Assembly (NCBI GenBank): GCA_016342415.1
Contig: JAEIOD010000024.1
Location: 1 to 64,000, forward strand
DNA: 64,000 nt
Source of the DNA: Clostridiales bacterium
GTDB taxonomy: Bacteria > Bacillota > Clostridia > Peptostreptococcales > Acidaminobacteraceae
Reading direction: 5' to 3'
In this document: in pieces, positions 44,331 through 54,189 of the stretch
Layout of the letters: each line of letters opens with the position of its first letter
How positions within the stretch are numbered: position 1 is the first letter of the stretch
Notes under the pieces: generated by a model
Told to the model about the DNA's origin: nothing
What the model saw: the letters and a program-made list of their open reading frames with translations, nothing else
Database searches by the model: none
Position numbers and translations under genes: made by a program

Positions 44331-44882
44331 TCATTTCGTTTTGTAGTGATGATTATAAACATACAGTAATAGTCCTATGAGAGCACCACCTATAATCAAA
44401 AAGATGGGACTTATTTTTGTAAACAGTATGATGACAACAGTTGTGATAACAAGTAAGACGCTTAATGCATCGTGTAAGGCAATTTTTAACATCTTTCTTG
44501 CAGCCAACAAAATTAATACGATAACAGCGCCGTTGATGCCGGAAAAAATCGCTTTAACTACCGATAAATCTGCTATTTTTGTAAAAAATGTTGCGATAAT
44601 TGTAATGATTAAAAATGATGGTAAAATGACTCCGAATGTTGCAGCAATTGCACCTCTTTTTCCAGCTACCTTATAACCTACCAATGTAGAGGTGTTAATG
44701 GCTATAGCGCCTGGAAAGGATTGAGAGACTGCAAAGAAATCATAAATGTCTTCTTTTTTAACCCACTTCTTATGTTCGACAATTTCTTCTTCAATGAGTG
44801 GTAACATCGCATAGCCGCCACCAAATGTGAAAGCGCCTATTCTGAAGAAAACTCTAAACAATTCGAAATAAAGGTTTTTCAT
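44331..44882 (-). CDS. Chromate transporter family protein, half-size (first of a pair)
   Basis: The 183-residue partner of the preceding entry, with FTFGGGYAMLPLIEEEIVEHKKW and FPGAIAINTSTLVGYKVAGKRG. It lies between tcdA and the second half on the minus strand with spacings of about ten bases, so the three genes are one operon. AAAGGAGGTT precedes the start. Confidence 0.9.
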   Translation of the reverse strand: MKNLYFELFRVFFRIGAFTFGGGYAMLPLIEEEIVEHKKWVKKEDIYDFFAVSQSFPGAIAINTSTLVGYKVAGKRGAIAATFGVILPSFLIITIIATFFTKIADLSVVKAIFSGINGAVIVLILLAARKMLKIALHDALSVLLVITTVVIILFTKISPIFLIIGGALIGLLLYVYNHHYKTK

Positions 44883-44892
44883 AGAACCTCCT

Positions 44893-45600
44893 TTATATCT
44901 CCAAAATATCTTTTATAACTTCTGATGCGAGTATCATACCTGCAACTGACGGTACAAATGAAACGCTGCCTGGTGTACTTCTTCTACTATCTGACGACTC
45001 AAGTTTAGCAGGTTTTAATGGTTGTTCCTTTGAGTATACAACTTTTACTTTTTTAATACGTCTTTTCTTAAGTTCGGTTCTCATTACTTTTGCAAGAGGG
45101 CAGACCGACGTTTTTGAGATGTCGGCAACTTCTAGCATTGTAGGATTCAATTTGTTACCAGTCCCCATACTGCAGACTATCGGAATATTCATCTCTTTAC
45201 ATTGTTCTATCAATAAAAGCTTTGATGTGACCATGTCTATTGCGTCGACGACATAGTCTATGTCATCTGTTAAAATACTTTCGCTGGTTTCCTTATTGTA
45301 TAAAAGAGGTAATGCCGTTACGCTTATGTCTGGATTGATTTTTTGAATGCGTGTTTTCATGGCATCAACTTTTAAGGCGCCGACCGTTTCTATATTGGCG
45401 TGAATTTGCCTATTGATATTTGAGGGCACTATGTCGTCAAAGTCAATTAAGACGATGTGTCCAACTCCTGAACGTGCGAGTGCTTCAACAACAAATGAAC
45501 CAACGCCACCGATACCAAATACAGCTATTTTTTGTGTTTTCAATTTTTCTATGCCGTCTTCTCCAAGAAGCATAGCTGATCTTATAAATAAATTTTCCAT
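44893..45600 (-). CDS. tcdA: tRNA threonylcarbamoyladenosine dehydratase
   Basis: A 235-residue E1-like enzyme that cyclises t6A37 in tRNA to ct6A using ATP. The nucleotide-binding glycine motif GIGGVGSFVVEALARSGVG and the block DFDDIVPSNINRQIHA are typical of TcdA (CsdL/YgdL). It lacks the long C-terminal parts of ThiF/MoeB proteins. ATG 45600 follows ACGGAGGACAAT; the frame opens 18 bases earlier without a site. First gene of the operon with the chromate-transporter pair. Confidence 0.92.
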   Translation of the reverse strand: MENLFIRSAMLLGEDGIEKLKTQKIAVFGIGGVGSFVVEALARSGVGHIVLIDFDDIVPSNINRQIHANIETVGALKVDAMKTRIQKINPDISVTALPLLYNKETSESILTDDIDYVVDAIDMVTSKLLLIEQCKEMNIPIVCSMGTGNKLNPTMLEVADISKTSVCPLAKVMRTELKKRRIKKVKVVYSKEQPLKPAKLESSDSRRSTPGSVSFVPSVAGMILASEVIKDILEI

Positions 45601-45734
45601 ATTGTCCTCCGTAACCATTATATCTTTATGAGTATATTTTTCAAGTAATAATTTTATCGATAAAACTTATCAACCGTTAAAAAATGTTGTATACTTAGTA
45701 TAGGATTTGTACTGATATGTTGGAGGGACTTAAT

Positions 45735-46286
45735 ATGAAGGATAGCATAACGTTAAAAACAATGAGTGAAATCAAAATAATATCCAATCCGATTCGTATG
45801 AAAGTTTTAAGGAATTATTATACGATAGGTAAACCGGCTACAGTGAAGCAAATGGCAGTTTTTATGGGCGAGGTTCCAGCTAACATACATTATCATGTTA
45901 AAAAACTTGTAGAAATTAAGGTTTTAGAGTTGCATCATACAGAAAATGTTAATGGTATAACTGCCAAGTTTTATCTTCCGGTAGCTAAGTCTATTAAAAT
46001 AGAAGATGAAAACAATACCATCACAGATGGTTATATCAATGAAAAGGAAATTATAGTTTCTAATATATTTGATGAAGGAAAAAAAGAATTTCTAAGTGCT
46101 TTAAGAGAACTTAACAGTGATGATGAAAAGGGAACTTTGTTTGCAACAAAAGTTGCCTTAACCGAAGATGAGTATGCAGAGGTTGTAGGTTATATTCATA
46201 ACTTGGTAGAATCAAATCGAACGGCAGAACATGATGACAAAAAACAATACTTGTTGTTCACTGGAATGATTGAGTCTTCAAAGTAA
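45735..46286 (+). CDS. ArsR-like winged-helix transcriptional regulator
   Basis: A 183-residue protein with a winged helix at the N-terminus (MSEIKIISNPIRMKVLRNYYTIGKPATVKQMAVFMGEVPANIHYHVKKLVEIKVLELHHTENVNGI), the HTH-20/ArsR pattern, and a C-terminal helical domain without metal-binding cysteines. The target is unknown. GGAGGG at 7 bases marks ATG 45735. It is divergent from tcdA. Confidence 0.82.
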   Translation: MKDSITLKTMSEIKIISNPIRMKVLRNYYTIGKPATVKQMAVFMGEVPANIHYHVKKLVEIKVLELHHTENVNGITAKFYLPVAKSIKIEDENNTITDGYINEKEIIVSNIFDEGKKEFLSALRELNSDDEKGTLFATKVALTEDEYAEVVGYIHNLVESNRTAEHDDKKQYLLFTGMIESSK

Positions 46287-46380
46287 AATAAATGTTTATC
46301 TACTCAAAAAAATGGGGATATATAAGATAGAAAAAGAGAGTGAAAGAGAACTAAAGTGGGCTTTATCCAGGGAGGTTCAT

Positions 46381-46737
46381 ATGAGTAGATACAAGTACAA
46401 TATTCGAGTTAATAAAGCAAATAAACAGTACGGCTATATAGATGGTAGTATCAATGATATTTACTGGTTTGCACTTGTTCACACAGATATTGTGGAAAAT
46501 GGTATTGATCCAGTAACACTTGAAAAAGGATTCGGAAGAGTCACACGGTTATGTCTGTATAAAGATAATACAACTTTTGAAGGCGATCCTTTTTTACCAT
46601 CAATGACAGTTAGACGTCAGATTTATGTAAACTATCAAGAGGAATGGAGTGTTTTAAATTCAGGCTATGTGGATATGGCTAGAGATTTAATTCATTATCT
46701 TGAAAGAAGATATTCATTGAGATTAGTAAGTTGTTAG
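46381..46737 (+). CDS. Hypothetical protein, unknown family
   Basis: A 118-residue soluble protein, MSRYKYNIRVNKANKQYGYI and so on, rich in aromatic and charged residues, without a motif I recognise. AGGGAGG stands before ATG 46381; the frame is open back to 46270, overlapping the regulator gene, but no ribosome site supports that start. It may form an operon with the ArsR-like gene 95 bases upstream. Confidence 0.55.
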   Translation: MSRYKYNIRVNKANKQYGYIDGSINDIYWFALVHTDIVENGIDPVTLEKGFGRVTRLCLYKDNTTFEGDPFLPSMTVRRQIYVNYQEEWSVLNSGYVDMARDLIHYLERRYSLRLVSC

Positions 46738-46769
46738 TGCTAGAACTAATAAGTTGTTGGCCGGTTAGC

Positions 46770-46798
46770 TTGACATGCGTAATTCAGTACATTATAAT
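46770..46798 (+). promoter_or_regulatory. Promoter of the valS T-box transcript
   Basis: Consensus TTGACA (46770-46775), 17-base spacer, TATAAT (46793-46798). Confidence 0.9.
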
Positions 46799-46804
46799 GA
46801 TATA

Positions 46805-47040
46805 AAATCAGTGAAAAAGAGGAGTAGACAATACTTGCTTTTAGAGAGGAAAACATCAGGTGAAAGTTTTCTAAGCAAAAGACTGTTGAAGGTAGCTTTG
46901 GAGATGCTGTACTGAATGAAGTAGGTTAAGCCGGGAAATGACACGTTACGTCTATAATGAGTGTCAATGCTATGCATTGGAATTTGGGTGGTACCGCGAT
47001 CTTTCGTCCCATGATGGGATGGAAGATTTTTTATATTTTT
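46805..47040 (+). ncRNA. T-box riboswitch upstream of valS
   Basis: The antiterminator core GGGTGGTACCGCG lies at 46986-46998. It overlaps the left arm of a terminator in which ATCTTTCGTCCCAT pairs with ATGGGATGGAAGAT, followed by TTTTTTATATTTTTT (about 46997-47040). A GTT triplet at 46885-46887, in the 3' part of stem I, is a candidate valine specifier, with low certainty. Uncharged tRNA-Val should favour read-through into valS. Confidence 0.92.
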
Positions 47041-47055
47041 TGAAAGGAGTTTGAA

Positions 47056-49707
47056 ATGACAGAATTAAAAATGGGTAAGACATATGACCCCAAGTCATTT
47101 GAAGAGAAGATTTATCAGCAGTGGGAAGATACAAAGGCATTTGAAGCCAATGTAAATAGTGAGAAAGAACCTTATACTATAGTCTTACCACCTCCAAATA
47201 TTACAGGTCAACTACATATGGGGCATGCACTTGACCATACATTACAAGATGTATTGATTCGTTTTAAAAGAATGCAAGGTTATGAAGCACTTTGGCTTCC
47301 GGGAACAGACCATGCTTCAATAGCAACAGAAGTTAAAGTTCTTGAACATTTAAGAAATACGGAAGGTATTTCCAAAGAAGAACTTGGTCGTGATAAATTC
47401 TTAGAACATGCTTGGGCGTGGAGAGAAGAATATGGTGGAAGAATTGTAAACCAGATGAAAAAGTTAGGTAATTCTTGTGACTGGTCAAAAGAGAGATTTA
47501 CTTTAGACGAAGGTTGTAATAAAGCCGTAACTGAAGTATTTATCAAATTATTTGAAAAAGGTCATATCTATAAAGGGTATCGTTTGAACAACTGGTGTCC
47601 GGATTGTCAGACAACTTTATCAGATGCTGAAGTAGATCATGAGGAAAAAGTAGGTAACTTTTGGCATATCAAGTATTTCATCAAGGATTCTGATGAGTTC
47701 TTGGAAATCGCTACGACTAGACCCGAAACATTGATAGGAGATACTGCTGTAGCTGTGAATCCAGATGATGATAGATACAAACATTTAATAGGAAAGACGT
47801 GTATTTTACCAATTGTAGGTAGAGAACTACCAATAGTTGGGGATCACTATGTAGATATAGAACTAGGAACAGGTGCTTTAAAAGTTACACCTGCACATGA
47901 TCCAAATGACTTTGAAATTGGAAAAAGACATGATTTAGAGCAAATCATTGTTATGAATGAAGATGCAACCATGAATAAATTAGCTGGAAAGTATGAAGGG
48001 ATGGATCGTTATGAGTGTAGAAAAGCACTTGTAAAAGATTTGGAAGCTGCTGATTTGATCGTACAAATTAAACCGCATGATCACAATGTTGGAACATGTT
48101 ATAGATGTCATACTGTTATTGAGCCAATGCTTTCAGACCAATGGTTTGTAAAGATGGACGAGTTGGCACAACCCGCTAATGAAGCGGTTCACAATGGTGA
48201 TATGAAGTTCGTACCTGAGCGATTTGAAAAAACGTATTTCTCTTGGATGGACAATGTAAGAGATTGGTGTATTTCAAGACAGTTGTGGTGGGGACATAGA
48301 ATACCTGCTTTCTACTGTGATTCGTGTAGGAAAGTACATGTTTCAAAAGAGATGCCTGATGTATGTACGGCTTGTGGTCACACAAACTTTACTCAAGATC
48401 CAGATGTATTGGATACATGGTTCTCATCTGCGTTATGGCCGTTTTCAACTTTAGGTTGGCCTGACAAAACGCCTGAACTGGATTACTTCTATCCAACAAA
48501 TGTTTTGGTGACAGGATATGATATCATCTTCTTCTGGGTGGCAAGAATGCTGTTCAGTGGTTTAGAGCAAATGGGTGAAGTACCATTTAAGGATACTTTG
48601 ATTCATGGTCTTGTAAGAGCAAATGATGGTAGAAAAATGTCTAAGTCATTTGGTAATGGTATTGATCCGTTGGATGTAATTGATCAATATGGAGCAGATG
48701 CCTTGAGATTCATGTTATGCACAGGAAATTCTCCAGGAAATGACTTCCGTTTCTATATGGAAAAAGTAGAAGCTTCAAGAAACTTTGCCAATAAATTATG
48801 GAATGCCTCTAGATTTGTGTTGATGGGCTTAGAAGACAATGATTATTCATTGACTGGAAATGAGTCTTTAGAGTTGTCTGATGAGTGGATTTTATCGAAA
48901 TTAAATGCAACTATAGAAGAAGTAACTACAAACTTAGACAAATATGAACTGGGTATTGCAGCTGATAAGATTTATGAGTTTGTTTGGGATGAGTACTGTG
49001 ATTGGTATATTGAACTATCAAAGAAGCGTCTTTACAGTGATAACGAAGAAGAACGTGTAACAGTTCAAAAGGTATTGGTTAAAGTATTAAAAGATATTGT
49101 TAAGCTTCTTCATCCTTTCATGCCATTTATAACAGAAGAGATTTGGAGTCATTTACCAAATACAAAGAATGATTTAATTATTAGTGAGTGGCCAGTGGTT
49201 ACTGAAAAACATACAAATGCATCTAAAGAAAAAGAGATGACATTAATCATGAATGCAATTAGAAATGTTCGAAATGTAAGAATTGAAATGGATGTTAAGC
49301 CATCTAGAAAAGCTAAAATTATTGTTTTATCAACCGAAGAAATTTCTAGTCTGTTCAGTACCAATTCAGGATACTTTGAAGCACTTGCTTCAGCATCTGA
49401 AATCGTTATTGAAACAGAAAAATCTAATATTCCTGAAGATGCAATTGCTGTTGTAACTGAAGGTGCTGAATTATTTTTACCATTAGCTGATCTAGTCGAC
49501 TTTACAAAAGAAGTTGAAAGATTGGAAAAGGAAAAAGCGAAATTGGAATCAGAAGTAGAAAGAGTTGTTAGAAAACTTTCTAACGAAGGGTTTGTTAAAA
49601 AAGCACCTGATAAACTGATCGATGCTGAAAAAGAGAAGCAGGCAAAGTATCAAGAAATGTTAGACAATGTTGTTGAACGTATAGAAGCAATGAAATCTAA
49701 AATGTAG
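47056..49707 (+). CDS. valS: Valyl-tRNA synthetase
   Basis: An 883-residue class I synthetase. HIGH-type motif PPPNITGQLHMGHALDH, KMSKS motif GRKMSKSFGNG, the editing-domain block ATTRPETLIGDTAVAVNP and the C-terminal coiled-coil arm (EVERLEKEKAKLESEVERVVRKL) are all present and in order. Length is normal for the family. Expression is under the T-box directly upstream. AAAGGAGTTTGAA gives the start. Confidence 0.97.
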   Translation: MTELKMGKTYDPKSFEEKIYQQWEDTKAFEANVNSEKEPYTIVLPPPNITGQLHMGHALDHTLQDVLIRFKRMQGYEALWLPGTDHASIATEVKVLEHLRNTEGISKEELGRDKFLEHAWAWREEYGGRIVNQMKKLGNSCDWSKERFTLDEGCNKAVTEVFIKLFEKGHIYKGYRLNNWCPDCQTTLSDAEVDHEEKVGNFWHIKYFIKDSDEFLEIATTRPETLIGDTAVAVNPDDDRYKHLIGKTCILPIVGRELPIVGDHYVDIELGTGALKVTPAHDPNDFEIGKRHDLEQIIVMNEDATMNKLAGKYEGMDRYECRKALVKDLEAADLIVQIKPHDHNVGTCYRCHTVIEPMLSDQWFVKMDELAQPANEAVHNGDMKFVPERFEKTYFSWMDNVRDWCISRQLWWGHRIPAFYCDSCRKVHVSKEMPDVCTACGHTNFTQDPDVLDTWFSSALWPFSTLGWPDKTPELDYFYPTNVLVTGYDIIFFWVARMLFSGLEQMGEVPFKDTLIHGLVRANDGRKMSKSFGNGIDPLDVIDQYGADALRFMLCTGNSPGNDFRFYMEKVEASRNFANKLWNASRFVLMGLEDNDYSLTGNESLELSDEWILSKLNATIEEVTTNLDKYELGIAADKIYEFVWDEYCDWYIELSKKRLYSDNEEERVTVQKVLVKVLKDIVKLLHPFMPFITEEIWSHLPNTKNDLIISEWPVVTEKHTNASKEKEMTLIMNAIRNVRNVRIEMDVKPSRKAKIIVLSTEEISSLFSTNSGYFEALASASEIVIETEKSNIPEDAIAVVTEGAELFLPLADLVDFTKEVERLEKEKAKLESEVERVVRKLSNEGFVKKAPDKLIDAEKEKQAKYQEMLDNVVERIEAMKSKM

Positions 49708-49712
49708 AAAGA

Positions 49713-49735
49713 GGGCGGAGAAATCCGCCTTTTCT
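49713..49735 (+). terminator. Hairpin terminator between valS and folC
   Basis: GGCGGA (49714-49719), GAAA loop, TCCGCC (49724-49729), then TTTTC. Only about ten bases remain before folC, so folC probably depends on read-through. Confidence 0.85.
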
Positions 49736-49746
49736 TAGAGGGAATT

Positions 49747-50997
49747 ATGGATATAAAATCATTTAACAATTGGATAGAAGAAATTAGATCATATGGTATC
49801 AAGCCTGGATTAAGCCGTGTCAAAGAACTGCTCAACAGGTTGGATAATCCACAGAACAAATTGGATATCATTCATATTACAGGTACCAATGGCAAAGGTT
49901 CCACTGCAACTTTATTAAGGACAGTTTTAGATGAAGCAGGCTACAAAGTAGGACAGTTTTCCACGCCATCTATTATCAGTTTTAATCATATGTTTTTAGT
50001 TGAGAATGAACCTATTTCAGATAGAGTATTATTAGAAATGGCTGATTTACTCAAAACTGAAATCGTAGAAATGATAAGTGACGGGTTTGAACATCCAACA
50101 GAATATGAAATCATTGCTGCTATGATGTATGTTTATTTCTACCAAGAACATGTGGACTTTGCTGTAGTGGAAGTGGCAATGGGTGGTGAAAATGATTGTA
50201 CTAATGTAATGGATCATAGTATTTTGTCTATTATTACGCCAATCTCGCTTGACCATCAAGGATTTTTAGGGACGACTTTAAAGGCCATCGCGACTGAAAA
50301 ATCTGGTGTGATAAAAAATAACTCTGTCTTGATAACACATCCTCAAGAGGATGAGGTTATGACGGTACTTGAGACGGTGTGTGATCAGAAAATGACTACT
50401 TTAAAAACATTTAAATATTCAGGTGATGTTAAGTTTTCTAAAAAAATGACATTTGAGTACAAAGGTTTGAAGATTGAGTCTCAGTTGACAGGGAAACATC
50501 AAGCTCAAAATATTATTGGTGTGATTGAATGTATTTCAAATCTTAATGAAAGAGGTTATACAAGTGTTTCTAAAGATCAACTTCTACAAGGTATAGAAAA
50601 AACGACATTTGAAGGCCGTTTTGAATGCATAGGTGATTGGATACTAGATGGTGCACATAACCATGAAAGTCTAATGGCTCTTAAAGAGAACCTTAAATCC
50701 TTGGATATAAAGGATTTAACAGGTGTTATTGCCGTTTTACGAGATAAAGATATCGATGAAGCTTTAATCGCCTTAAAACCGTATTTTAAGCAGATGATTG
50801 TTACGGAGGCAAATAGTATTAGAAAACTAGAAGCTGAAGACTTGAAAGATAAATTAAGTGTATTAGGATATGAAAATCTTATTATAGAAAAAGATGTGAA
50901 AAAGGCTTTTGAGATTGCCAAGAGGACAAAAGAAAGAAAATTAGGATTTGGATCCTTCTATATGTTATCAGAATTAAGAAAGTATGTGCAGTCATGA
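49747..50997 (+). CDS. folC: Folylpolyglutamate synthase/dihydrofolate synthase
   Basis: A 416-residue Mur-ligase-type enzyme that adds glutamate to folates. The P-loop HITGTNGKGSTATLL, the block VVEVAMGGENDCTNV, ISLDHQGFLG and the C-terminal ILDGAHNHESL are family marks. It sits behind valS, a common order in Firmicutes. AGAGGGAATT precedes the ATG. Confidence 0.94.
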   Translation: MDIKSFNNWIEEIRSYGIKPGLSRVKELLNRLDNPQNKLDIIHITGTNGKGSTATLLRTVLDEAGYKVGQFSTPSIISFNHMFLVENEPISDRVLLEMADLLKTEIVEMISDGFEHPTEYEIIAAMMYVYFYQEHVDFAVVEVAMGGENDCTNVMDHSILSIITPISLDHQGFLGTTLKAIATEKSGVIKNNSVLITHPQEDEVMTVLETVCDQKMTTLKTFKYSGDVKFSKKMTFEYKGLKIESQLTGKHQAQNIIGVIECISNLNERGYTSVSKDQLLQGIEKTTFEGRFECIGDWILDGAHNHESLMALKENLKSLDIKDLTGVIAVLRDKDIDEALIALKPYFKQMIVTEANSIRKLEAEDLKDKLSVLGYENLIIEKDVKKAFEIAKRTKERKLGFGSFYMLSELRKYVQS

Positions 50998-51018
50998 TGC
51001 ACATACTTATTTTTTTTA
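50980..51018 (+). terminator. Terminator of folC
   Basis: AAGTATGTGCA (50980-50990) and TGCACATACTT (50998-51008) form an 11-bp stem whose left arm is the end of folC; ATTTTTTTT follows. Confidence 0.9.
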
Positions 51019-51101
51019 TTCTTTTTTATGAAAATGCTTGAAAAGCAATAAAAGATATGTTAACTTTGTTTTACAAAGTACTTTTAATAAAAGGAGGGAA
51101 T

Positions 51102-51788
51102 ATGGAAAACAGAGTTTTAGAAAATGCAGTAGAGGATATAGAACTGATTAAAAGTGTCATCGATAAAACAAGAAAGTCTTTTAGTGGATTTTCAAAGATT
51201 TTTATTATGTGGGGTATTCTTTATTTGTTTATGTCTGCGTTGACTTTTTTACAGTCGATGAATATGGAATTAACCTTATCAATTTACAATGAACATATGT
51301 ACTTGAATTATCTTGTGCCAGCAATCTTATTTGGAATTGGTGCAATTATCTATTTGAAAGTTACAAAGTCGCAACCATTAGTTGGGCTGGAAAGACATTT
51401 GATGGTATTGTGGATCTTGGTTTTGATCATGCAATTGGTTAGAATGAAAGTTGAGTTGTCAATGGATCTAGACCTTTTAGATGGAGTAACAAGTAATAGT
51501 GGACTCACTCAGATTGTGACAACTTCTAGTTTTGCACATGTAACTTATGGATTGGGTATTGCTTCTGTGATGACCGGTATATTCACTGAACTTAAAAACT
51601 TCAAGATAGTGGGTTTGGTTTATGTGTTAATGGCATTAATTCATAGTTATGTTGGACCTGGTAGCATGTATGATATTCTAAGTAGTTTTGGGTATGTAAT
51701 TTTACCTTTCACTTTGATTTATACAGGTTTATATTTAAAAAGGTATCATGAGAGGAGTGAGGTCAATGGAACTCAACTTGATTCCTGA
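51102..51788 (+). CDS. Membrane protein coupled to a winged-helix regulator
   Basis: A 228-residue protein with a short cytoplasmic N-terminal helix and six membrane segments. No family motif is recognised. ATG 51102 follows AAGGAGGGAAT. It overlaps the downstream regulator gene by 23 bases; such membrane-protein/winged-helix pairs often form a sensory unit, but the ligand is unknown. Confidence 0.65.
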   Translation: MENRVLENAVEDIELIKSVIDKTRKSFSGFSKIFIMWGILYLFMSALTFLQSMNMELTLSIYNEHMYLNYLVPAILFGIGAIIYLKVTKSQPLVGLERHLMVLWILVLIMQLVRMKVELSMDLDLLDGVTSNSGLTQIVTTSSFAHVTYGLGIASVMTGIFTELKNFKIVGLVYVLMALIHSYVGPGSMYDILSSFGYVILPFTLIYTGLYLKRYHERSEVNGTQLDS

Positions 51789-52068
51789 TATTTTTCAATC
51801 CAAGATTAGAATTGCCATTGTCTCTTGTTTGTTGACGGGTACAAAAACCTTTAAGGAAATTAAAGAATTGACTGGGGCAAGCGATGGTAATATCAGTACC
51901 CATATGTCGAAGTTAAGCGAAGCCTCTTGTGTTGAGGTGGTTAAGGATTTTGAAAAAAATAAACCTAGAACTCGGTATACACTCACAGAGCAAGGTAGAA
52001 AAGAGTTTGAGGAGTATGTGAATCGCTTGGAAGAAATAATTAAACTGGCAAATCAACAAAATAAGTAG
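51766..52068 (+). CDS. Winged-helix transcriptional regulator (HTH-27 type)
   Basis: A 100-residue single-domain regulator: FQSKIRIAIVSCLLTGTKTFKEIKELTGASDGNISTHMSKLSEASCVEVVKDFEKNKPRTRYTLTEQGRKEFEEYV. This is the short MarR/PadR-like class that partners a membrane protein. The start at 51766 follows AGGAGTGAGGTCA. Coupled to the membrane-protein gene by overlap. Confidence 0.85.
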   Translation: MELNLIPDIFQSKIRIAIVSCLLTGTKTFKEIKELTGASDGNISTHMSKLSEASCVEVVKDFEKNKPRTRYTLTEQGRKEFEEYVNRLEEIIKLANQQNK

Positions 52069-52085
52069 GCGAGAGCCTACTTTTT
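52063..52085. terminator. Bidirectional terminator
   Basis: AAGTAGGC (52063-52070), GAGA loop, GCCTACTT (52075-52082), then TTTTG. The stop of the convergent EamA gene (52077) lies within the stem. Confidence 0.85.
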
Positions 52086-52946
52086 GTATTCCAAAATTAC
52101 AATACCCAAGATGATGATAAAACCACCTAAAATGGTATTTAAACTCATGACTTCATGTAAGAACAATGCACTGAAGATGACAACAAACATCGGTTCAACA
52201 GAACTTATTAGAGTAGCTGAACTCGGACCTACAATACTAAGCCCTTCATAGAATGTAATCGAAGCTAGAATAGTTGAAATAAGAGCAAGTAATATTGCGC
52301 TATATATCGCATCTGTCGATGTTGGAATCATCGGGACACTATTGTAGATACATTGTATCGCAGTAGCGCTAGCAGTAACCGTTGCGACGTAAGCCGTCAC
52401 CACTACACCACTTAGCTTTTGAGTGTTTTTTTCGGACAGTCCCAAACAGTATGCACCATAAGTGATTGAGGAAATAAAACTGAAAACAACCCCTTTTATA
52501 TGTAGTGGTTCTTTAACGTATAATACCAGCACAAGCCCAAGAGTTGTTAGGATTATGGCGATGATTTTTTTCTTTGTTGTTTTATGTTTCATCAAAATTT
52601 TATCAAAGATCATAACAAAAATAGGATGTGTAAATAAAATAAGTGTTGCTACTGAACCCGAGATATACTTATAAGCTGTATAAATTGAGACAGAGGCCAC
52701 TGTAAATCCTAATAGTCCTATAGTGATGATATAGAGTAGATTTTTTGTACTGGTTTTATAAGGCACTTTCTTTAGGATTATATAAGTCCATAAAAAAAGA
52801 GCTGCCAAACTAAATCGAGTAAACAATAAAGTCGATACAGCGGTACCTGATTTTAACGCATTGATTGAAAATATCGGCATAAGAGCATAAGCAAATGCTG
52901 ATACAATGACAAGGAATACACCCAGATTTTCTTTATTCTTCTTCAT
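52077..52946 (-). CDS. EamA/DMT family transporter
   Basis: A 289-residue protein with ten membrane helices in two EamA repeats (first about 8-135, second about 150-285). Drug/metabolite transporters of this type export amino acids or other small metabolites; the substrate is unknown. Its start overlaps the end of the HD-GYP gene by 14 bases, so the two are co-transcribed. Confidence 0.9.
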   Translation of the reverse strand: MKKNKENLGVFLVIVSAFAYALMPIFSINALKSGTAVSTLLFTRFSLAALFLWTYIILKKVPYKTSTKNLLYIITIGLLGFTVASVSIYTAYKYISGSVATLILFTHPIFVMIFDKILMKHKTTKKKIIAIILTTLGLVLVLYVKEPLHIKGVVFSFISSITYGAYCLGLSEKNTQKLSGVVVTAYVATVTASATAIQCIYNSVPMIPTSTDAIYSAILLALISTILASITFYEGLSIVGPSSATLISSVEPMFVVIFSALFLHEVMSLNTILGGFIIILGIVILEYKK

Positions 52947-54069
52947 TTCTAATATCCAGATATCTAATCTTTATAATAGTAACATCGCTGACTTTCATCA
53001 AGTCGATCATTTCCTTCTTTTCTACATTCCCGTCGACAAGTTCCAATACTTGAACAATTGGTCTTAGTGGGAAATCCAAATTCGTATCCATGACAACAGC
53101 CTTTTTGCCATCGGATAATTCTACTAGAGTACCGATTGGATAAGGATTGATTTTTCTAACAAAAATAGTAGCAATATCAAAATCGAATTTGGTTCCTGCA
53201 TTTCCCATTATATACTCAATCGCTTCATTGGCTGGTACACCAGGTGAGTTGTCACTATCAGATGTCAATCTATCATAAGTATCACATATAGATACAATTC
53301 TCGAATTTTTATGGATGGCATCACCACTGGTACCGTGAGGGTAACCTGTACCGTCATAATGTTCATGATGTTGCATGATTACAATTTTAGATGTTGCTGA
53401 AAATCCGCTATTTTCTTTAAGGTAGTTATAACCTAAATCTGTATGTGTCTGATAGGCCAGTTCCTGTAAGTCGGTTCTCTCATCGCCAGCTTCCAAAATG
53501 CTTTTATCTAGAAATACTTTGCCGATATCATGTAAAATTGCTCCGGTGAATAAAGAAAATAAATCATGACGACTTAATCGCAATTCAATACCGGTTATTA
53601 GAGAAAGTATGGCAACGTTTAAAGAGTGCTCATAAGTATATTCTCCAACATGTTTGATATCAATAATATTTACAAGTAAATTATGAGATTTTAAAATATC
53701 GTCTATTATAGCATCAGACATACCTTTCAAACTTTCAACATATTTCCCCATGACTTTTGCTTTCAGCCGTTTATGGAGATGTTGATCACCATTTAATCTT
53801 TTGGCCAAGTCCTGTTCAATATTTTGAAAGGTTTCCTTTATGGTCTTTACAGCTGCAAACCTTAATTCTGGTTTGATAACATCTTCAATCTCTATATCGG
53901 AATAACCATCGTCAATATAAATTGTATTAACGCCTGATTGTTTAACTTTGTTTAATAAAGAATCTGTTAGTTTGGTACCTTGGCGTAATAAAATATTACC
54001 TTTATCATTATAAATTGTTTTTGCTAATATTGTTTCGTGTGTTACACAGTTTACGGGTATAATTCGCAT
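52933..54069 (-). CDS. HD-GYP domain phosphodiesterase
   Basis: A 378-residue protein with an N-terminal domain of about 100 residues, an HD-GYP domain at about 130-310 (HDIGK, then HHEHYDGTGYP, the intact GYP signature) and a small C-terminal beta domain. It should hydrolyse cyclic di-GMP and thus oppose the diguanylate cyclase at 16853-17992. No membrane segments. AGAGGACTGACT precedes the start. Confidence 0.92.
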   Translation of the reverse strand: MRIIPVNCVTHETILAKTIYNDKGNILLRQGTKLTDSLLNKVKQSGVNTIYIDDGYSDIEIEDVIKPELRFAAVKTIKETFQNIEQDLAKRLNGDQHLHKRLKAKVMGKYVESLKGMSDAIIDDILKSHNLLVNIIDIKHVGEYTYEHSLNVAILSLITGIELRLSRHDLFSLFTGAILHDIGKVFLDKSILEAGDERTDLQELAYQTHTDLGYNYLKENSGFSATSKIVIMQHHEHYDGTGYPHGTSGDAIHKNSRIVSICDTYDRLTSDSDNSPGVPANEAIEYIMGNAGTKFDFDIATIFVRKINPYPIGTLVELSDGKKAVVMDTNLDFPLRPIVQVLELVDGNVEKKEMIDLMKVSDVTIIKIRYLDIRNEEE

Positions 54070-54189
54070 AGTCAGTCCTCTTATGGTCGTTTTTTATTTA
54101 GATTATACATCAATTTAGATGAAAATGATATTATTAAGTTGTTGTAATGAAGTATTTAGTGTACCGAAAAAAATAATTAATTTCAAAGT

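Noticed and set aside
44377..44676. Rightward 99-residue open frame
   Set aside because: It is the antisense shadow of a chromate-transporter half; no ribosome site and no family.
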